From positions 1-64,000 of the forward strand of contig NZ_JAOQNS010000005.1 of the NCBI RefSeq assembly GCF_025961475.1: DNA of 64,000 nt, in the 5' to 3' direction. The stretch comes from Rhodobium gokarnense. Its GTDB lineage: Bacteria; Pseudomonadota; Alphaproteobacteria; Rhizobiales; Rhodobiaceae. The notes beneath the pieces are model-generated. The model searched no databases. It was not told the DNA's origin and worked only from the letters and a program-made list of their open reading frames with translations. Shown one piece after another: positions 25,487 through 33,516 of the stretch. A program made the translations under genes and the position numbers. Positions within the stretch are counted from its first letter, which is position 1. Each line of letters opens with the position of its first letter.

Positions 25487-25996
25487 ATGGTCGCCACCGC
25501 ACACGATGCGCTGATCGAACGGCTGCTTGCGGCGGAACGCCCCGGCACGGCGAGCGCCTCGCTGACGCTGGCTGACGCCGAGTGCCTTGCCGAAAGCGCC
25601 GAGGCCAAGGCGCGGCAGATGGCACTGGCCGTCGTCGTCGCAGTGGCCGATGCGGAAGGACAGCAGATCCTGTTCCACAGGATGGACGGCAGCCTGCCGG
25701 CGAGCATCGCGCTGGCAACCGACAAGGCCTGGACGGCTGCCGCCTTGCGCATGGGCACCGACGACCTCGGCCGGCTCGCGCAGCCGGGGCAGATGCTCTT
25801 CGGCATCGAGGCGACCCATGGCGGACGCATCGTCATTTTCGGCGGCGGTCTTCCCTGCCGGCGGAACGGCACGGTCATCGGCGCCATCGGCATCAGCGGC
25901 GGCACGGCGGACGAGGACGTGGTGATCGCGCGCCACGCCGTGAACGCGTTTTCGAACATTTCGGGGCACGACCCCGCCAAAGGAGCGGAAAAATGA
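25487..25996 (+). CDS. GlcG/PduO-C (DUF336) domain protein
   Basis: 169 residues, one GlcG/HbpS-like domain (ALAVVVAVADAEGQQILFHRMDGSLPASIALATDKAWTAA split over two blocks, then GGGLPCRRNGTVIGAIGISGG). It matches the C-terminal domain of PduO, which binds heme or corrinoid in other systems. The adenosyltransferase domain of PduO is absent, consistent with a B12-independent dehydratase. Inference: a redox or heme-linked helper. Its stop overlaps the ATG of pduP (ATGA). Confidence 0.85.
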   Translation: MVATAHDALIERLLAAERPGTASASLTLADAECLAESAEAKARQMALAVVVAVADAEGQQILFHRMDGSLPASIALATDKAWTAAALRMGTDDLGRLAQPGQMLFGIEATHGGRIVIFGGGLPCRRNGTVIGAIGISGGTADEDVVIARHAVNAFSNISGHDPAKGAEK

Positions 25997-27780
25997 ACGA
26001 CCAGGAAATCAGCGACACCGTGGCCCGGGTGCTCGGCGGCTATGGCGAAGCGGCAGCGGCTGCACCCAATATCCCCGCTCCTGCTCCGACCCCTGCGGTC
26101 AATGCGAACGGCGCAGCGCCCACCGGGACCGAAACTGCGGTCATGGAAAAAGCCGCTCCGACGACCGCCAGCGCAGCGCCGAAAAATGGCAGCGCGACTC
26201 CGGCTCCCGCGGACGTCGACGACCTGATCGCCAGCATCCTGGCCAATGCCGGATCGACGCCGGCGGCGCGCAAGGGACCGGATTACGTGCCCGGATCGAA
26301 GCGCTGCTGCTGGCAGCCGGCCCGATCTGAAGACGATCCGGTCGACGACATCGTCAGCCAGGCGCTGATCCGCGAGCTCGGCACAAAGGGCCGTCAGGCG
26401 TCCCAGCCAATGCCCTCGGCGTTTGCACCGACACCGGTCCGCGACGCCGAGGGCATGGCCCCGGGCGACGGCGTCTTTGCCACCATGGACGAGGCCATCG
26501 CGGCGGCCGAACTGGCGCAACGCCAGTACCTGTTCTGCTCGATGGCCGCGCGCAAGCGGTTCGTCGAGGGCATCCGCGAGGTGTTCCTCGATGAGACAAC
26601 GCTTAGGCGCATCTCCGAAATGGCAGCCGAGCAGACCGGCATGGGCAACGTCGCCCACAAGATCATCAAGAACCGCCTGGCCGCCGAAAAGGCGCCCGGC
26701 GTCGAGGACCTGACCACCGATGCCGAGACCGGCGACGGCGGGCTGACGCTGGTCGAATACTCGCCCTTCGGCGTGATCGGCGCGATCACCCCGACCACCA
26801 ATCCGACGGAAACCATCATCTGCAATTCCATCGGCATGCTGGCCGCCGGCAATTCGGCCGTCTTCAGTCCGCATCCGCGGGCAACCGAGGTCTCGCTGCT
26901 GGCCGTCAAGCTGATCAACCGCAAGCTCGCGGCCCTCGGCGCGCCGGCCAATCTGGTGGTGACGGTGCAAAAGCCGTCGATCGACAACACCAACGCCATG
27001 ATGAACCACCCGAAGGTGCGGATGCTGGTCGCCACCGGCGGTCCGGGCATCGTCAAGGCGGTGATGTCGACCGGCAAGAAGGCGATCGGCGCCGGCGCCG
27101 GCAATCCGCCCGTCGTCGTCGATGAGACCGCCGATATCGAAAAGGCGGCACAGGACATCGTCAATGGCTGCAGCTTCGACAACAACCTGCCCTGCATCGC
27201 CGAAAAGGAAGTCATCGCGGTCGACCAGATCACCGATTACCTGATCGCCTGCATGCAGAAATGCGGCGCCTATCTGGTCACCGATCCCACCGTCATCGCG
27301 AAGCTTGAGGCGCTGGTGATCAACGACAAGGGCGGCCCGCAGACCTCCTGCGTCGGCAAGAGCGCGGCCTACCTGCTCGACAAGATCGGCATCCGGGTCG
27401 GCGACGAGGTCAAGGTGATCCTCGCCGAACTGCCGAAGGAACATCCCTTCGTCCAGGAAGAGCTGATGATGCCGATCCTGCCGGTGGTGCGGGTGCCGAG
27501 CGTCGACGACGCCATCGACCTCGCCGTCGAGGTGGAACACGGCAACCGCCACACGGCGATGATGCACTCCACCAATGTGCGCAAGCTGACCAAGATGGCG
27601 AAGCTCATCCAGACGACGATCTTCGTCAAGAACGGCCCCTCCTATGCCGGCATCGGCGTCGGCGGCGAAGGCTTTGCGACCTTCACCATCGCAGGCCCCA
27701 CCGGCGAGGGCCTGACCTCGGCCAAGTCCTTCGCCCGCAAGCGGAAATGCGTGATGGTCGAGGCCCTCAACGTGCGCTGA
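25993..27780 (+). CDS. pduP: CoA-acylating propionaldehyde dehydrogenase with long N-terminal targeting region
   Basis: 595 residues, about 130 more than Salmonella PduP. The catalytic domain begins near residue 160 (FATMDEAIAAAELAQRQY). It includes ITPTTNPTET, the CoA/NAD-binding G-A-G-N-P-P-V-V, active-site Cys401 in N-L-P-C-I-A, and E-E-L-M-M-P-I-L-P. It oxidises propionaldehyde to propionyl-CoA with NAD. The N-terminal 150 residues hold three separate short amphipathic helices (about 2-16 DQEISDTVARVLGG, 73-86 DVDDLIASILANA, 116-129 PVDDIVSQALIREL) joined by Ala/Pro linkers, each resembling an encapsulation peptide. The start overlaps the GlcG gene. Confidence 0.93.
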   Translation: MNDQEISDTVARVLGGYGEAAAAAPNIPAPAPTPAVNANGAAPTGTETAVMEKAAPTTASAAPKNGSATPAPADVDDLIASILANAGSTPAARKGPDYVPGSKRCCWQPARSEDDPVDDIVSQALIRELGTKGRQASQPMPSAFAPTPVRDAEGMAPGDGVFATMDEAIAAAELAQRQYLFCSMAARKRFVEGIREVFLDETTLRRISEMAAEQTGMGNVAHKIIKNRLAAEKAPGVEDLTTDAETGDGGLTLVEYSPFGVIGAITPTTNPTETIICNSIGMLAAGNSAVFSPHPRATEVSLLAVKLINRKLAALGAPANLVVTVQKPSIDNTNAMMNHPKVRMLVATGGPGIVKAVMSTGKKAIGAGAGNPPVVVDETADIEKAAQDIVNGCSFDNNLPCIAEKEVIAVDQITDYLIACMQKCGAYLVTDPTVIAKLEALVINDKGGPQTSCVGKSAAYLLDKIGIRVGDEVKVILAELPKEHPFVQEELMMPILPVVRVPSVDDAIDLAVEVEHGNRHTAMMHSTNVRKLTKMAKLIQTTIFVKNGPSYAGIGVGGEGFATFTIAGPTGEGLTSAKSFARKRKCVMVEALNVR

Positions 27781-27816
27781 TCCTCGCGCCACACGAACAA
27801 AAGAAGACGTCAGATC

Positions 27817-28119
27817 ATGTTGAATATCCGCATCGTCAACGCACCCCACCTGGACGTGCTTCAGATGCTGCAGCGGCGCATGCCGCCGCACGGACGCGCC
27901 TATATCCGGGACAACCCGATCGGCGCCGTCGGTCTGATCCAGTCCCATGTGACCGATCTGTTCTTCTTCTCCGATATCGCGCTGAAGGCGGCCGACGTCT
28001 TCACCGTCGAGATCTACGGAACCTGCCCGCAGCACGTCACGTCGCTCGCGGTCATGGGGGAAGTGTCCGCGGTCCGCACGGCGATGGACGCCATCGAAGC
28101 GCAGCAATCCCCCTTCTGA
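27817..28119 (+). CDS. Permuted BMC-H shell protein, GrpU/EutS/PduU-like
   Basis: 100 residues. The order of elements (AIRDNPIGAVGL-type strand first, then FFFSDIALKAADVFTVEIYG and SLAVMGEVSAVRTAMD) is that of the circularly permuted BMC-H proteins. The loop G-T-C-P-Q has a lone cysteine (Cys70) flanked by Pro at the position expected near the pore. Glycyl-radical microcompartments are known to carry GrpU, whose pore cysteine binds a 4Fe-4S cluster; by analogy this could be an electron or iron-sulfur conduit. That step is inference. Confidence 0.8.
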   Translation: MLNIRIVNAPHLDVLQMLQRRMPPHGRAYIRDNPIGAVGLIQSHVTDLFFFSDIALKAADVFTVEIYGTCPQHVTSLAVMGEVSAVRTAMDAIEAQQSPF

Positions 28120-28156
28120 ACACCCCGGCCTTCGGGAAAGACAAGGTAACAACGCC

Positions 28157-29074
28157 ATGGACGGCATCGACTACGACACAGAGGGCACCGTCTTCGACAT
28201 TCAGCGCTACTCGATCCACGATGGGCCGGGGGTCCGCACCATCGTCTTCCTGAAGGGCTGCCCGTTGCGCTGCCGCTGGTGTTCCAACCCGGAATCCCAG
28301 AACCCGGAGCCGGAGCTGTTCTACCGCGCCTCGAGCTGCATCCATTGCGGCCAGTGCGTGCCGGTCTGTCCGACAAAGGCGCTGTCGCGGGAAAATCCGG
28401 GCTTCGTCGATCGCGACAAATGCGTCAAATGCGGCACCTGCACGAAGGTCTGCCCGACCGACGCGCTGACCATGACCGGCAAGCTGATGTCCGTGCGCGA
28501 GGTGATGATCGAGCTGCGCAAGGACGCCACGCAATACCGCCGCTCCGGCGGCGGCGTCACGCTTTCGGGCGGCGAGCCGCTGTTCCAGCACGTCTTTGCC
28601 AGGGAGCTGCTGAAAGCCTGTCACGAGCAGGGCTGGAACACGGCGATCGAGACGACCGGCTACACCACCCGCGACGTCGTGCGCGACGTGATGCCCTATG
28701 TCGACCATGCGCTGATCGATCTGAAGGCGATCGACCCGAAGGTGCACCAGGCCAATACCGGCGTCGACAACCGCATCATTCTGGAAAACGCGCTGTGCAT
28801 CGCCTCCCTCACTCATGCCGTCGTCCGCGTTCCGGTCGTGCCGGGCGTGAACGACAACGAAGAGGCGGTCGAAGCCGTCGGCCGGTTCGCCAAGCTGATG
28901 CCAGGCGTCGATACCGTGCACCTTCTGCCGTACCACACCTATGGCGAGAACAAATACGCCCTCCTCGACCGTCCCTATCCGATGGGCGACGTCGCCAACA
29001 TGAAGCCGGACGACGTCTCGCACCTTGTAAAGGTGGTCGAGGGCATGGGTTTGAACTGCGAAATCGGCGGCTAA
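28157..29074 (+). CDS. Glycyl radical enzyme activating enzyme (radical SAM)
   Basis: 305 residues. Radical SAM cluster Cys35-x3-Cys39-x2-Cys42 (G-C-P-L-R-C-R-W-C). Two inserted ferredoxin-type clusters follow: C61-I-H-C-G-Q-C...C71 and C89-V-K-C-G-T-C...C99, as in activases of eliminase-type GREs (not in PFL activase). S-G-G-E-P follows for SAM binding. It puts the radical on Gly826 of the dehydratase. The gene is 9 kb downstream of its target but in the same operon, and directly ahead of a SAM synthetase that supplies its co-substrate. Confidence 0.95.
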   Translation: MDGIDYDTEGTVFDIQRYSIHDGPGVRTIVFLKGCPLRCRWCSNPESQNPEPELFYRASSCIHCGQCVPVCPTKALSRENPGFVDRDKCVKCGTCTKVCPTDALTMTGKLMSVREVMIELRKDATQYRRSGGGVTLSGGEPLFQHVFARELLKACHEQGWNTAIETTGYTTRDVVRDVMPYVDHALIDLKAIDPKVHQANTGVDNRIILENALCIASLTHAVVRVPVVPGVNDNEEAVEAVGRFAKLMPGVDTVHLLPYHTYGENKYALLDRPYPMGDVANMKPDDVSHLVKVVEGMGLNCEIGG

Positions 29075-29096
29075 CGAAACGTCAGGAAACGGCGCC

Positions 29097-30245
29097 ATGA
29101 GGTCGACCTACACCAGTTCTGAATCCGTAACGGAGGGCCACCCGGACAAGGTCTGCGACCAGATCTCGGATGCGGTTCTCGATGCCTATCTGCACCAGGA
29201 CCCCGGGGCCCGGGTCGCGGTGGAGGTCATGGCCTCGGGCAACAGCCTGCATATCGCCGGCGAGGTCACGTCGACGGCACGGGTCGACGTGGTCGCCGTC
29301 GCCCGGGGCGTGCTGCGCCGGATCGGCTACACCGATCCCGCCCTCGGCTTCGATGCCGACGGGTGCTTCGTGCTGACCGACCTGCACGAACAATCGCCGG
29401 ACATCGCGCAAGGGGTGTCGCGCGACAATGAGCTCGGCGCTGGCGACCAGGGCATCTTCTACGGCTATGCCTGCGACGAGACCGAAACCTTGATGCCCGC
29501 CGCAATCCACTATGCGCACCGGCTGACCGAGGCGCTGACGGCGGCACGCAGGTCCGGTCGCCTAGATTGGCTGCGGCCCGACGGCAAGGCGCAGGTCACC
29601 TTCCGCAACGACGCCAGTGGGCGCCCGGCGGAACTGACGAGCCTCGTCCTTGCCGCCCAGCACGCGCCAAACATCGGCCGCGAAGAGATGCTGCGCGGCC
29701 TCATCGAGGAGGTGATCGCGCCGGTGATGGGTCGCTGGCTGCGGCGCGACACAAGGGTGCTGATCAACCCGACCGGACGCTTCGTGCTGGGCGGTCCGGC
29801 GGCCGACACCGGCCTCACGGGGCGCAAGCTGATGGTCGATACCTATGGCGGCATCGGCCGGCACGGCGGCGGCGCCTTTTCCGGCAAGGACGCGACCAAG
29901 CTCGACCGCACCGCCGCCTATATGGCGCGTCTGATCGCCAAGACCGTGGTCGCCGCCGGCCTTGCGTCCCGTTGCGAAATTTCCCTCGCGTTTGCGATAG
30001 GTCAGAGCCAACCCGAAATGGTTGGTGTAACAGCCGAAGGCGAACGCGGTCTGGATTCGGAGGCGTTGGCGCGGGCGGTCCGCACGGTGTTCCCGCTATC
30101 CGTGTCGGGCATGATCGATGCGCTCGCAATGCGCCGGCCGATCTTCGAGAAAACGGCGGCGTACGGCCATTTTGGCAGAGAAACGGAGGGCTTCTTGTGG
30201 GAGCGGGCGGATCGAACGGACGCCCTCATTAAGGCTTGCCAGTGA
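29097..30245 (+). CDS. metK: S-adenosylmethionine synthetase dedicated to the GRM locus
   Basis: 382 residues, full MetK length: SESVTEGHPDKVCDQISDAVLDA, G-A-G-D-Q-G-I-F-Y-G-Y, G-R-F-V-L-G-G-P-x-x-D-T-G-L-T-G-R-K, GGGAFSGKDATKLDR-S/T. It makes SAM from methionine and ATP. Placement between the activase and the sensor kinase, 22 bp after the activase, implies it supplies SAM locally for radical generation; metK genes are known companions of some glycyl-radical microcompartment loci. A housekeeping copy should exist elsewhere. Its TGA overlaps the GTG start of the kinase. Confidence 0.95.
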   Translation: MRSTYTSSESVTEGHPDKVCDQISDAVLDAYLHQDPGARVAVEVMASGNSLHIAGEVTSTARVDVVAVARGVLRRIGYTDPALGFDADGCFVLTDLHEQSPDIAQGVSRDNELGAGDQGIFYGYACDETETLMPAAIHYAHRLTEALTAARRSGRLDWLRPDGKAQVTFRNDASGRPAELTSLVLAAQHAPNIGREEMLRGLIEEVIAPVMGRWLRRDTRVLINPTGRFVLGGPAADTGLTGRKLMVDTYGGIGRHGGGAFSGKDATKLDRTAAYMARLIAKTVVAAGLASRCEISLAFAIGQSQPEMVGVTAEGERGLDSEALARAVRTVFPLSVSGMIDALAMRRPIFEKTAAYGHFGRETEGFLWERADRTDALIKACQ

Positions 30246-31579
30246 ATACGGATTTTCTGGAAAGATCCAACCGTGACGACACACTGGCGTTGCGGAGAGA
30301 CCTGGAAATTGCCGGGGCCAAAGCCGCGGGGCGGAGACGTTTGTCCAATTTGACCAGCGTCGACATGCTACAGAAGGTTCAGGACAATTTCAGCGCCGCC
30401 GTTGGCGTTGCCATGGTCATCGTCGATCCGAAGGGCGAGCCGGTGACCAAGCCGAGCGGCTTCAGCGGTTTCTGCCAGACCATCCGCGGCCATCCGGTAT
30501 GGCGCGAGCGCTGCTACCATTGCGACGCGGTCGGCGGGCGCACCGCACTTTCGAACGGCGGTCCCTCGATCTACAAGTGCCATGCGGGCCTCGTCGACTT
30601 CGCAGCCCCCATCACCATGTGCGGCGAATATCTGGGCGCCGTGATCTGCGGCCAGGTGAACCTGACGGATGGCGACACGGCGGCCGACCTTGTCGACATG
30701 TCGGGCCTGTTCCCGACCGAGCAGTCATGGCGCGAGAACGCCGGTCTTCTGCGGCTCCACGACGAGACCGGCGAAATCACCTACGAGCGCCTGCGCTCGG
30801 CCGCTTCTTCGCTCTGCTACATCGCCTCCTACATCGTGGAGGAGAGCTACGCCAACAGCGTCACCCAGGAACTCTACGCCAAGAACCTGCGCCTGATGGA
30901 GGAATCCAAGCGCCGCGCCGAGTTGGAGCGGTCCCTGCGCGAGGCCGAGTTGCAGGCGCTGTCCTACCAGGTCAATCCCCATTTCCTCTTCAACGTGCTG
31001 AACACGATCGGCCGGCTCGCTCTGATCGAAGGGGCCGAGGAGACCGAAACGACGGTCCACGCCTTCGCCGACATGATGCGCTATGTGCTGAAGAAGAGCG
31101 GCTCGCAATTCGTCCCTCTGGCAACGGAGTTGGAGCACGTCCGGAACTACCTCTATCTGCTGCGGCTGCGCCTCGGCGATCGCTTCAACTTCCAGGTCGA
31201 CGTCCCGGACGACCTCAGCATGACGACCTGCCCCTTCATGGTGCTGCAGCCGATTGTGGAAAACTGCATCAACTATGCGATCGAGCCGCGCGAGAGCGGC
31301 GGCCTGGTCGACATCCTGGCCTATCGGGACGGGCGCGACGTCATCGTCGACATTGTCGACAATGGTGACGGAATCAGTTCCGACCGCAAGCAGGCGGTGC
31401 TGGCGGGCGCGGCCGACCGGGACGGCCGCAAGAGCATCGGCCTCTACAATGTCGACAGCCGCCTGCGGCACTATTTCGGCGACGACCATCACCTGGAGAT
31501 CGTCAGTCCCTACCGGGGTGGACGGGGAACGCTGGTGCGCCTTCGCCTGCCGATCGACTTCGACGATGCAGCCTTCTGA
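30242..31579 (+). CDS. PocR-domain sensor histidine kinase (LytS/YesM-type core)
   Basis: 445 residues from a GTG that overlaps the metK stop. Residues 35-195 form a PocR domain (TSVDMLQKVQDNFSAAVGVA, C-Q-T-I-R, R-C-Y-H-C-D, Y-K-C-H-A-G-L-V-D-F), the module that senses propanediol in PocR. A helical linker follows, then a His_kinase/HATPase pair with phospho-acceptor in YQVNPHFLFNVLNTIGRL and N-C-I-N-Y-A-I-E, D-N-G-D-G-I. No membrane helices, so it senses a cytosolic ligand. With the next gene it forms the control system of the locus; the conserved Cys/His set may bind a metal. Confidence 0.92.
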   Translation: MNTDFLERSNRDDTLALRRDLEIAGAKAAGRRRLSNLTSVDMLQKVQDNFSAAVGVAMVIVDPKGEPVTKPSGFSGFCQTIRGHPVWRERCYHCDAVGGRTALSNGGPSIYKCHAGLVDFAAPITMCGEYLGAVICGQVNLTDGDTAADLVDMSGLFPTEQSWRENAGLLRLHDETGEITYERLRSAASSLCYIASYIVEESYANSVTQELYAKNLRLMEESKRRAELERSLREAELQALSYQVNPHFLFNVLNTIGRLALIEGAEETETTVHAFADMMRYVLKKSGSQFVPLATELEHVRNYLYLLRLRLGDRFNFQVDVPDDLSMTTCPFMVLQPIVENCINYAIEPRESGGLVDILAYRDGRDVIVDIVDNGDGISSDRKQAVLAGAADRDGRKSIGLYNVDSRLRHYFGDDHHLEIVSPYRGGRGTLVRLRLPIDFDDAAF

Positions 31580-31620
31580 GCCACACCTGACTCAGGACCG
31601 ACCACACGGATCCCTGACCC

Positions 31621-32754
31621 ATGTTCGACATCGCGATCATCGAAGACGAGGAACTGGAGCGCCGCGCCCTGCGCAAGATCCTTGAGACCAATCTCGACGG
31701 CGTCAATATCGTCGGCGAGGCGCGCAACGGCAGCGAGGCGGTGCATCTGCTGGACGCGTATTCCATCGACCTGATGCTGGTCGACATCAAGATCCCGCGT
31801 CCGAACGGGCTGGAAATCATCCAGATGGTGCGCGACCGCGGCCTGAAGACCAAGGTCATCATCCTCACCGCCTACGACTATTTCGAGATCATGCAGGGCG
31901 CGATCCACCTGAAGGCGGACAATTTCCTGCTAAAACCCGTGCGCACCGAAGACCTCTTGAACGCAGTCGGCGAGTGCCTCAGTTCGATCACGCCTTCCGT
32001 GGCCACGACGCAGGCGCCCCTTGCTCCGGCACGGCCCGTCGCCGCCACGCCGGCACCGTCCGGCGAGACGGCGGCGATCGCCGGGCAAATCGCGGCCCTC
32101 GTCGATGAGACCGCCTATCGCCAATGCCTCGCTCTGGTGCGCCGTCATATGGAAACCATCTACGCCCGCAAGGACACCGCGCCGCGCCGTGCCGTGCTGG
32201 AATATGTCCGGGCCATGGTGCAGGTGGTCGACAACCGCGGCCTTGACCTGCCGCCTGCGCTCGCTCGCCAGATCGACGCGCTGGCGTCCCAGCGCCTCGA
32301 CCTCGACAGCCATTTCCAGATGCAGGAAATGCTCTACCGGATCACGGACGTGCTGTTCGAAGCGACCGAGACCCGCGGCGCCCATGCGCCCGATCATATC
32401 CAGGACGTGCTCAACTATATCGAGCGCAACATGCACAAGGGCGTGACGCTCGAAGACGCTGCGGACTTCGCCCATATCAGCCCGTGCTACCTGAGCCGGC
32501 TGTTCCGCAAGGAGATGGACATGACCTTCATCTCCTATCTGAAGACCCAGCGGATCGAGCGAGCCAAGGAACTGCTGCGGGAAAGCGACCTGCCGATCAC
32601 CAATATTTCGCTCGATCTGTCGTTCCAGGACGCCAATTATTTCTGCAAGGCCTTCAGGAAAGAAGTGGGCCTATCGCCATCGGAATACCGACGCAAATAC
32701 AGGCGTCGCCAGCCGGACGCCTCGACAGCCGCCGCTTCCACCGTCTCCGCATAG
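31621..32754 (+). CDS. Response regulator with AraC-type DNA-binding domain (YesN-like)
   Basis: 377 residues. Receiver domain 1-120 with D-E-D-E acidic pocket, phospho-Asp in L-M-L-V-D-I-K-I-P-R-P-N-G, and K in F-L-L-K-P-V. A 130-residue helical linker follows, then the AraC HTH (about 265-365): GVTLEDAADFAHISPCYLSRLF and the second helix DLSFQDANYFCKAFRKEVGLSP. Partner of the PocR kinase 41 bp upstream. The likely target is the repeat pair at 16069-16119. Confidence 0.92.
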   Translation: MFDIAIIEDEELERRALRKILETNLDGVNIVGEARNGSEAVHLLDAYSIDLMLVDIKIPRPNGLEIIQMVRDRGLKTKVIILTAYDYFEIMQGAIHLKADNFLLKPVRTEDLLNAVGECLSSITPSVATTQAPLAPARPVAATPAPSGETAAIAGQIAALVDETAYRQCLALVRRHMETIYARKDTAPRRAVLEYVRAMVQVVDNRGLDLPPALARQIDALASQRLDLDSHFQMQEMLYRITDVLFEATETRGAHAPDHIQDVLNYIERNMHKGVTLEDAADFAHISPCYLSRLFRKEMDMTFISYLKTQRIERAKELLRESDLPITNISLDLSFQDANYFCKAFRKEVGLSPSEYRRKYRRRQPDASTAAASTVSA

Positions 32755-32762
32755 GGCGCCGG

Positions 32763-32977
32763 CCGGGGCCGAGGCTCCGTTCGGCAAGCAGCGAACCCGG
32801 ACAGTCGTCGCCGGCCAGCACATGGACGTCATAGCCTTCCTGGGTCGCATGGAGCGCAGGAAAGGTCAGGCAGGCTTCGGTCCAGAGCGCGGTCATGACG
32901 CGCTTGCGCCGGCCGACAGCCTGGACGACCTGCTTGAGCGCGCTGTCTTCCCAGCTGTTGATTGCCGTGCGGTCATA
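32763..32977 (-). pseudogene. Fragment of an isochorismatase-family hydrolase (YcaC-like)
   Basis: About 70 codons on the minus strand read T-A-I-N-S-W-E-D, VGRRKRVMTALWTEACLTFPAL, EGYDVHVLAGD: the central part of a YcaC-type cysteine hydrolase including the catalytic Cys motif. N- and C-terminal parts are missing and the frame runs into the 3' end of the regulator gene. A frameshift appears just upstream near 32980-33025. Confidence 0.65.
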
Positions 32978-33136
32978 GGTCGGCAGGTGACGGGCAGGTC
33001 CTGCAGTTCCCGGATCGGCGGCGTGTCAATCGGCGTTGATGATTGCCCCCCCCAACGGCGCCCGATATTGCCCCCCTGTGGCACACCGGTATCTGGCCCG
33101 AGGTGGCGCAGCCGGACCGGGCCTGCGGGTGGCGGG

Positions 33137-33178
33137 CTATTCGCCTGTTTTGAAGCGCCAACGCTCGTTGCCGGTCTC
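33137..33178 (-). pseudogene. C-terminal scrap of an IS21-family istB gene
   Basis: Fourteen codons E-T-G-N-E-R-W-R-F-K-T-G-E-stop match the very end of IstB helper ATPases. Just left of it, two copies of a GATTGCCCCCC/GATATTGCCCCCC sequence (about 33042-33072) resemble the repeated terminal motifs of IS21 elements. Only the end of the element remains. Confidence 0.6.
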
Positions 33179-33237
33179 AGCGAAGACAAGCAGGACGGGT
33201 TCGAACATGGGCCCGTTTTCGGTGGAACCATCGTTCA

Positions 33238-33348
33238 ATGCCGGGTCAGGTCTCCGTGGAAATCGATCACATCGGCATCGAGATCAGCACAACGACATTT
33301 CACATGGTCGCGCTCGGCCTGCCAACCCAAATCCCGGCAATGCTGTGA
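33238..33348 (+). pseudogene. N-terminal scrap of an IS110-family transposase
   Basis: 36 codons, V-S-V-E-I-D-H-I-G-I-E-I-S-T-T-T-F-H-M-V-A-L-G then a stop. This is the start of IS110 transposases, where the first Asp of the DEDD catalytic site is normally in G-I-D-L; here it is G-I-E-I. Truncated after the first strand pair. Confidence 0.65.
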
Positions 33349-33516
33349 TCTGGCGACTGGCGTCGCGACGAAACAAAAAAGAACTGGCAAGGGATGCCCC
33401 TGCCAGTTCGATTTCCGGTGCGCCTGAGCCGGCGCATCCGCACTTGTTATGCTGGTTTTCGGCCCCGTCGTTGCTATGGGCGTGCGAAAACCGGCGCATG
33501 CTGGAGGAATCGGGGT

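Noticed and set aside
24952-28167. 1071-codon frame on the minus strand across five operon genes
   Set aside because: Shadow of the plus-strand genes, His/Asp/Gly-rich low-information sequence.
32822-33427. 201-codon plus-strand frame
   Set aside because: Crosses three unrelated gene fragments on both strands and has no similarity of its own.
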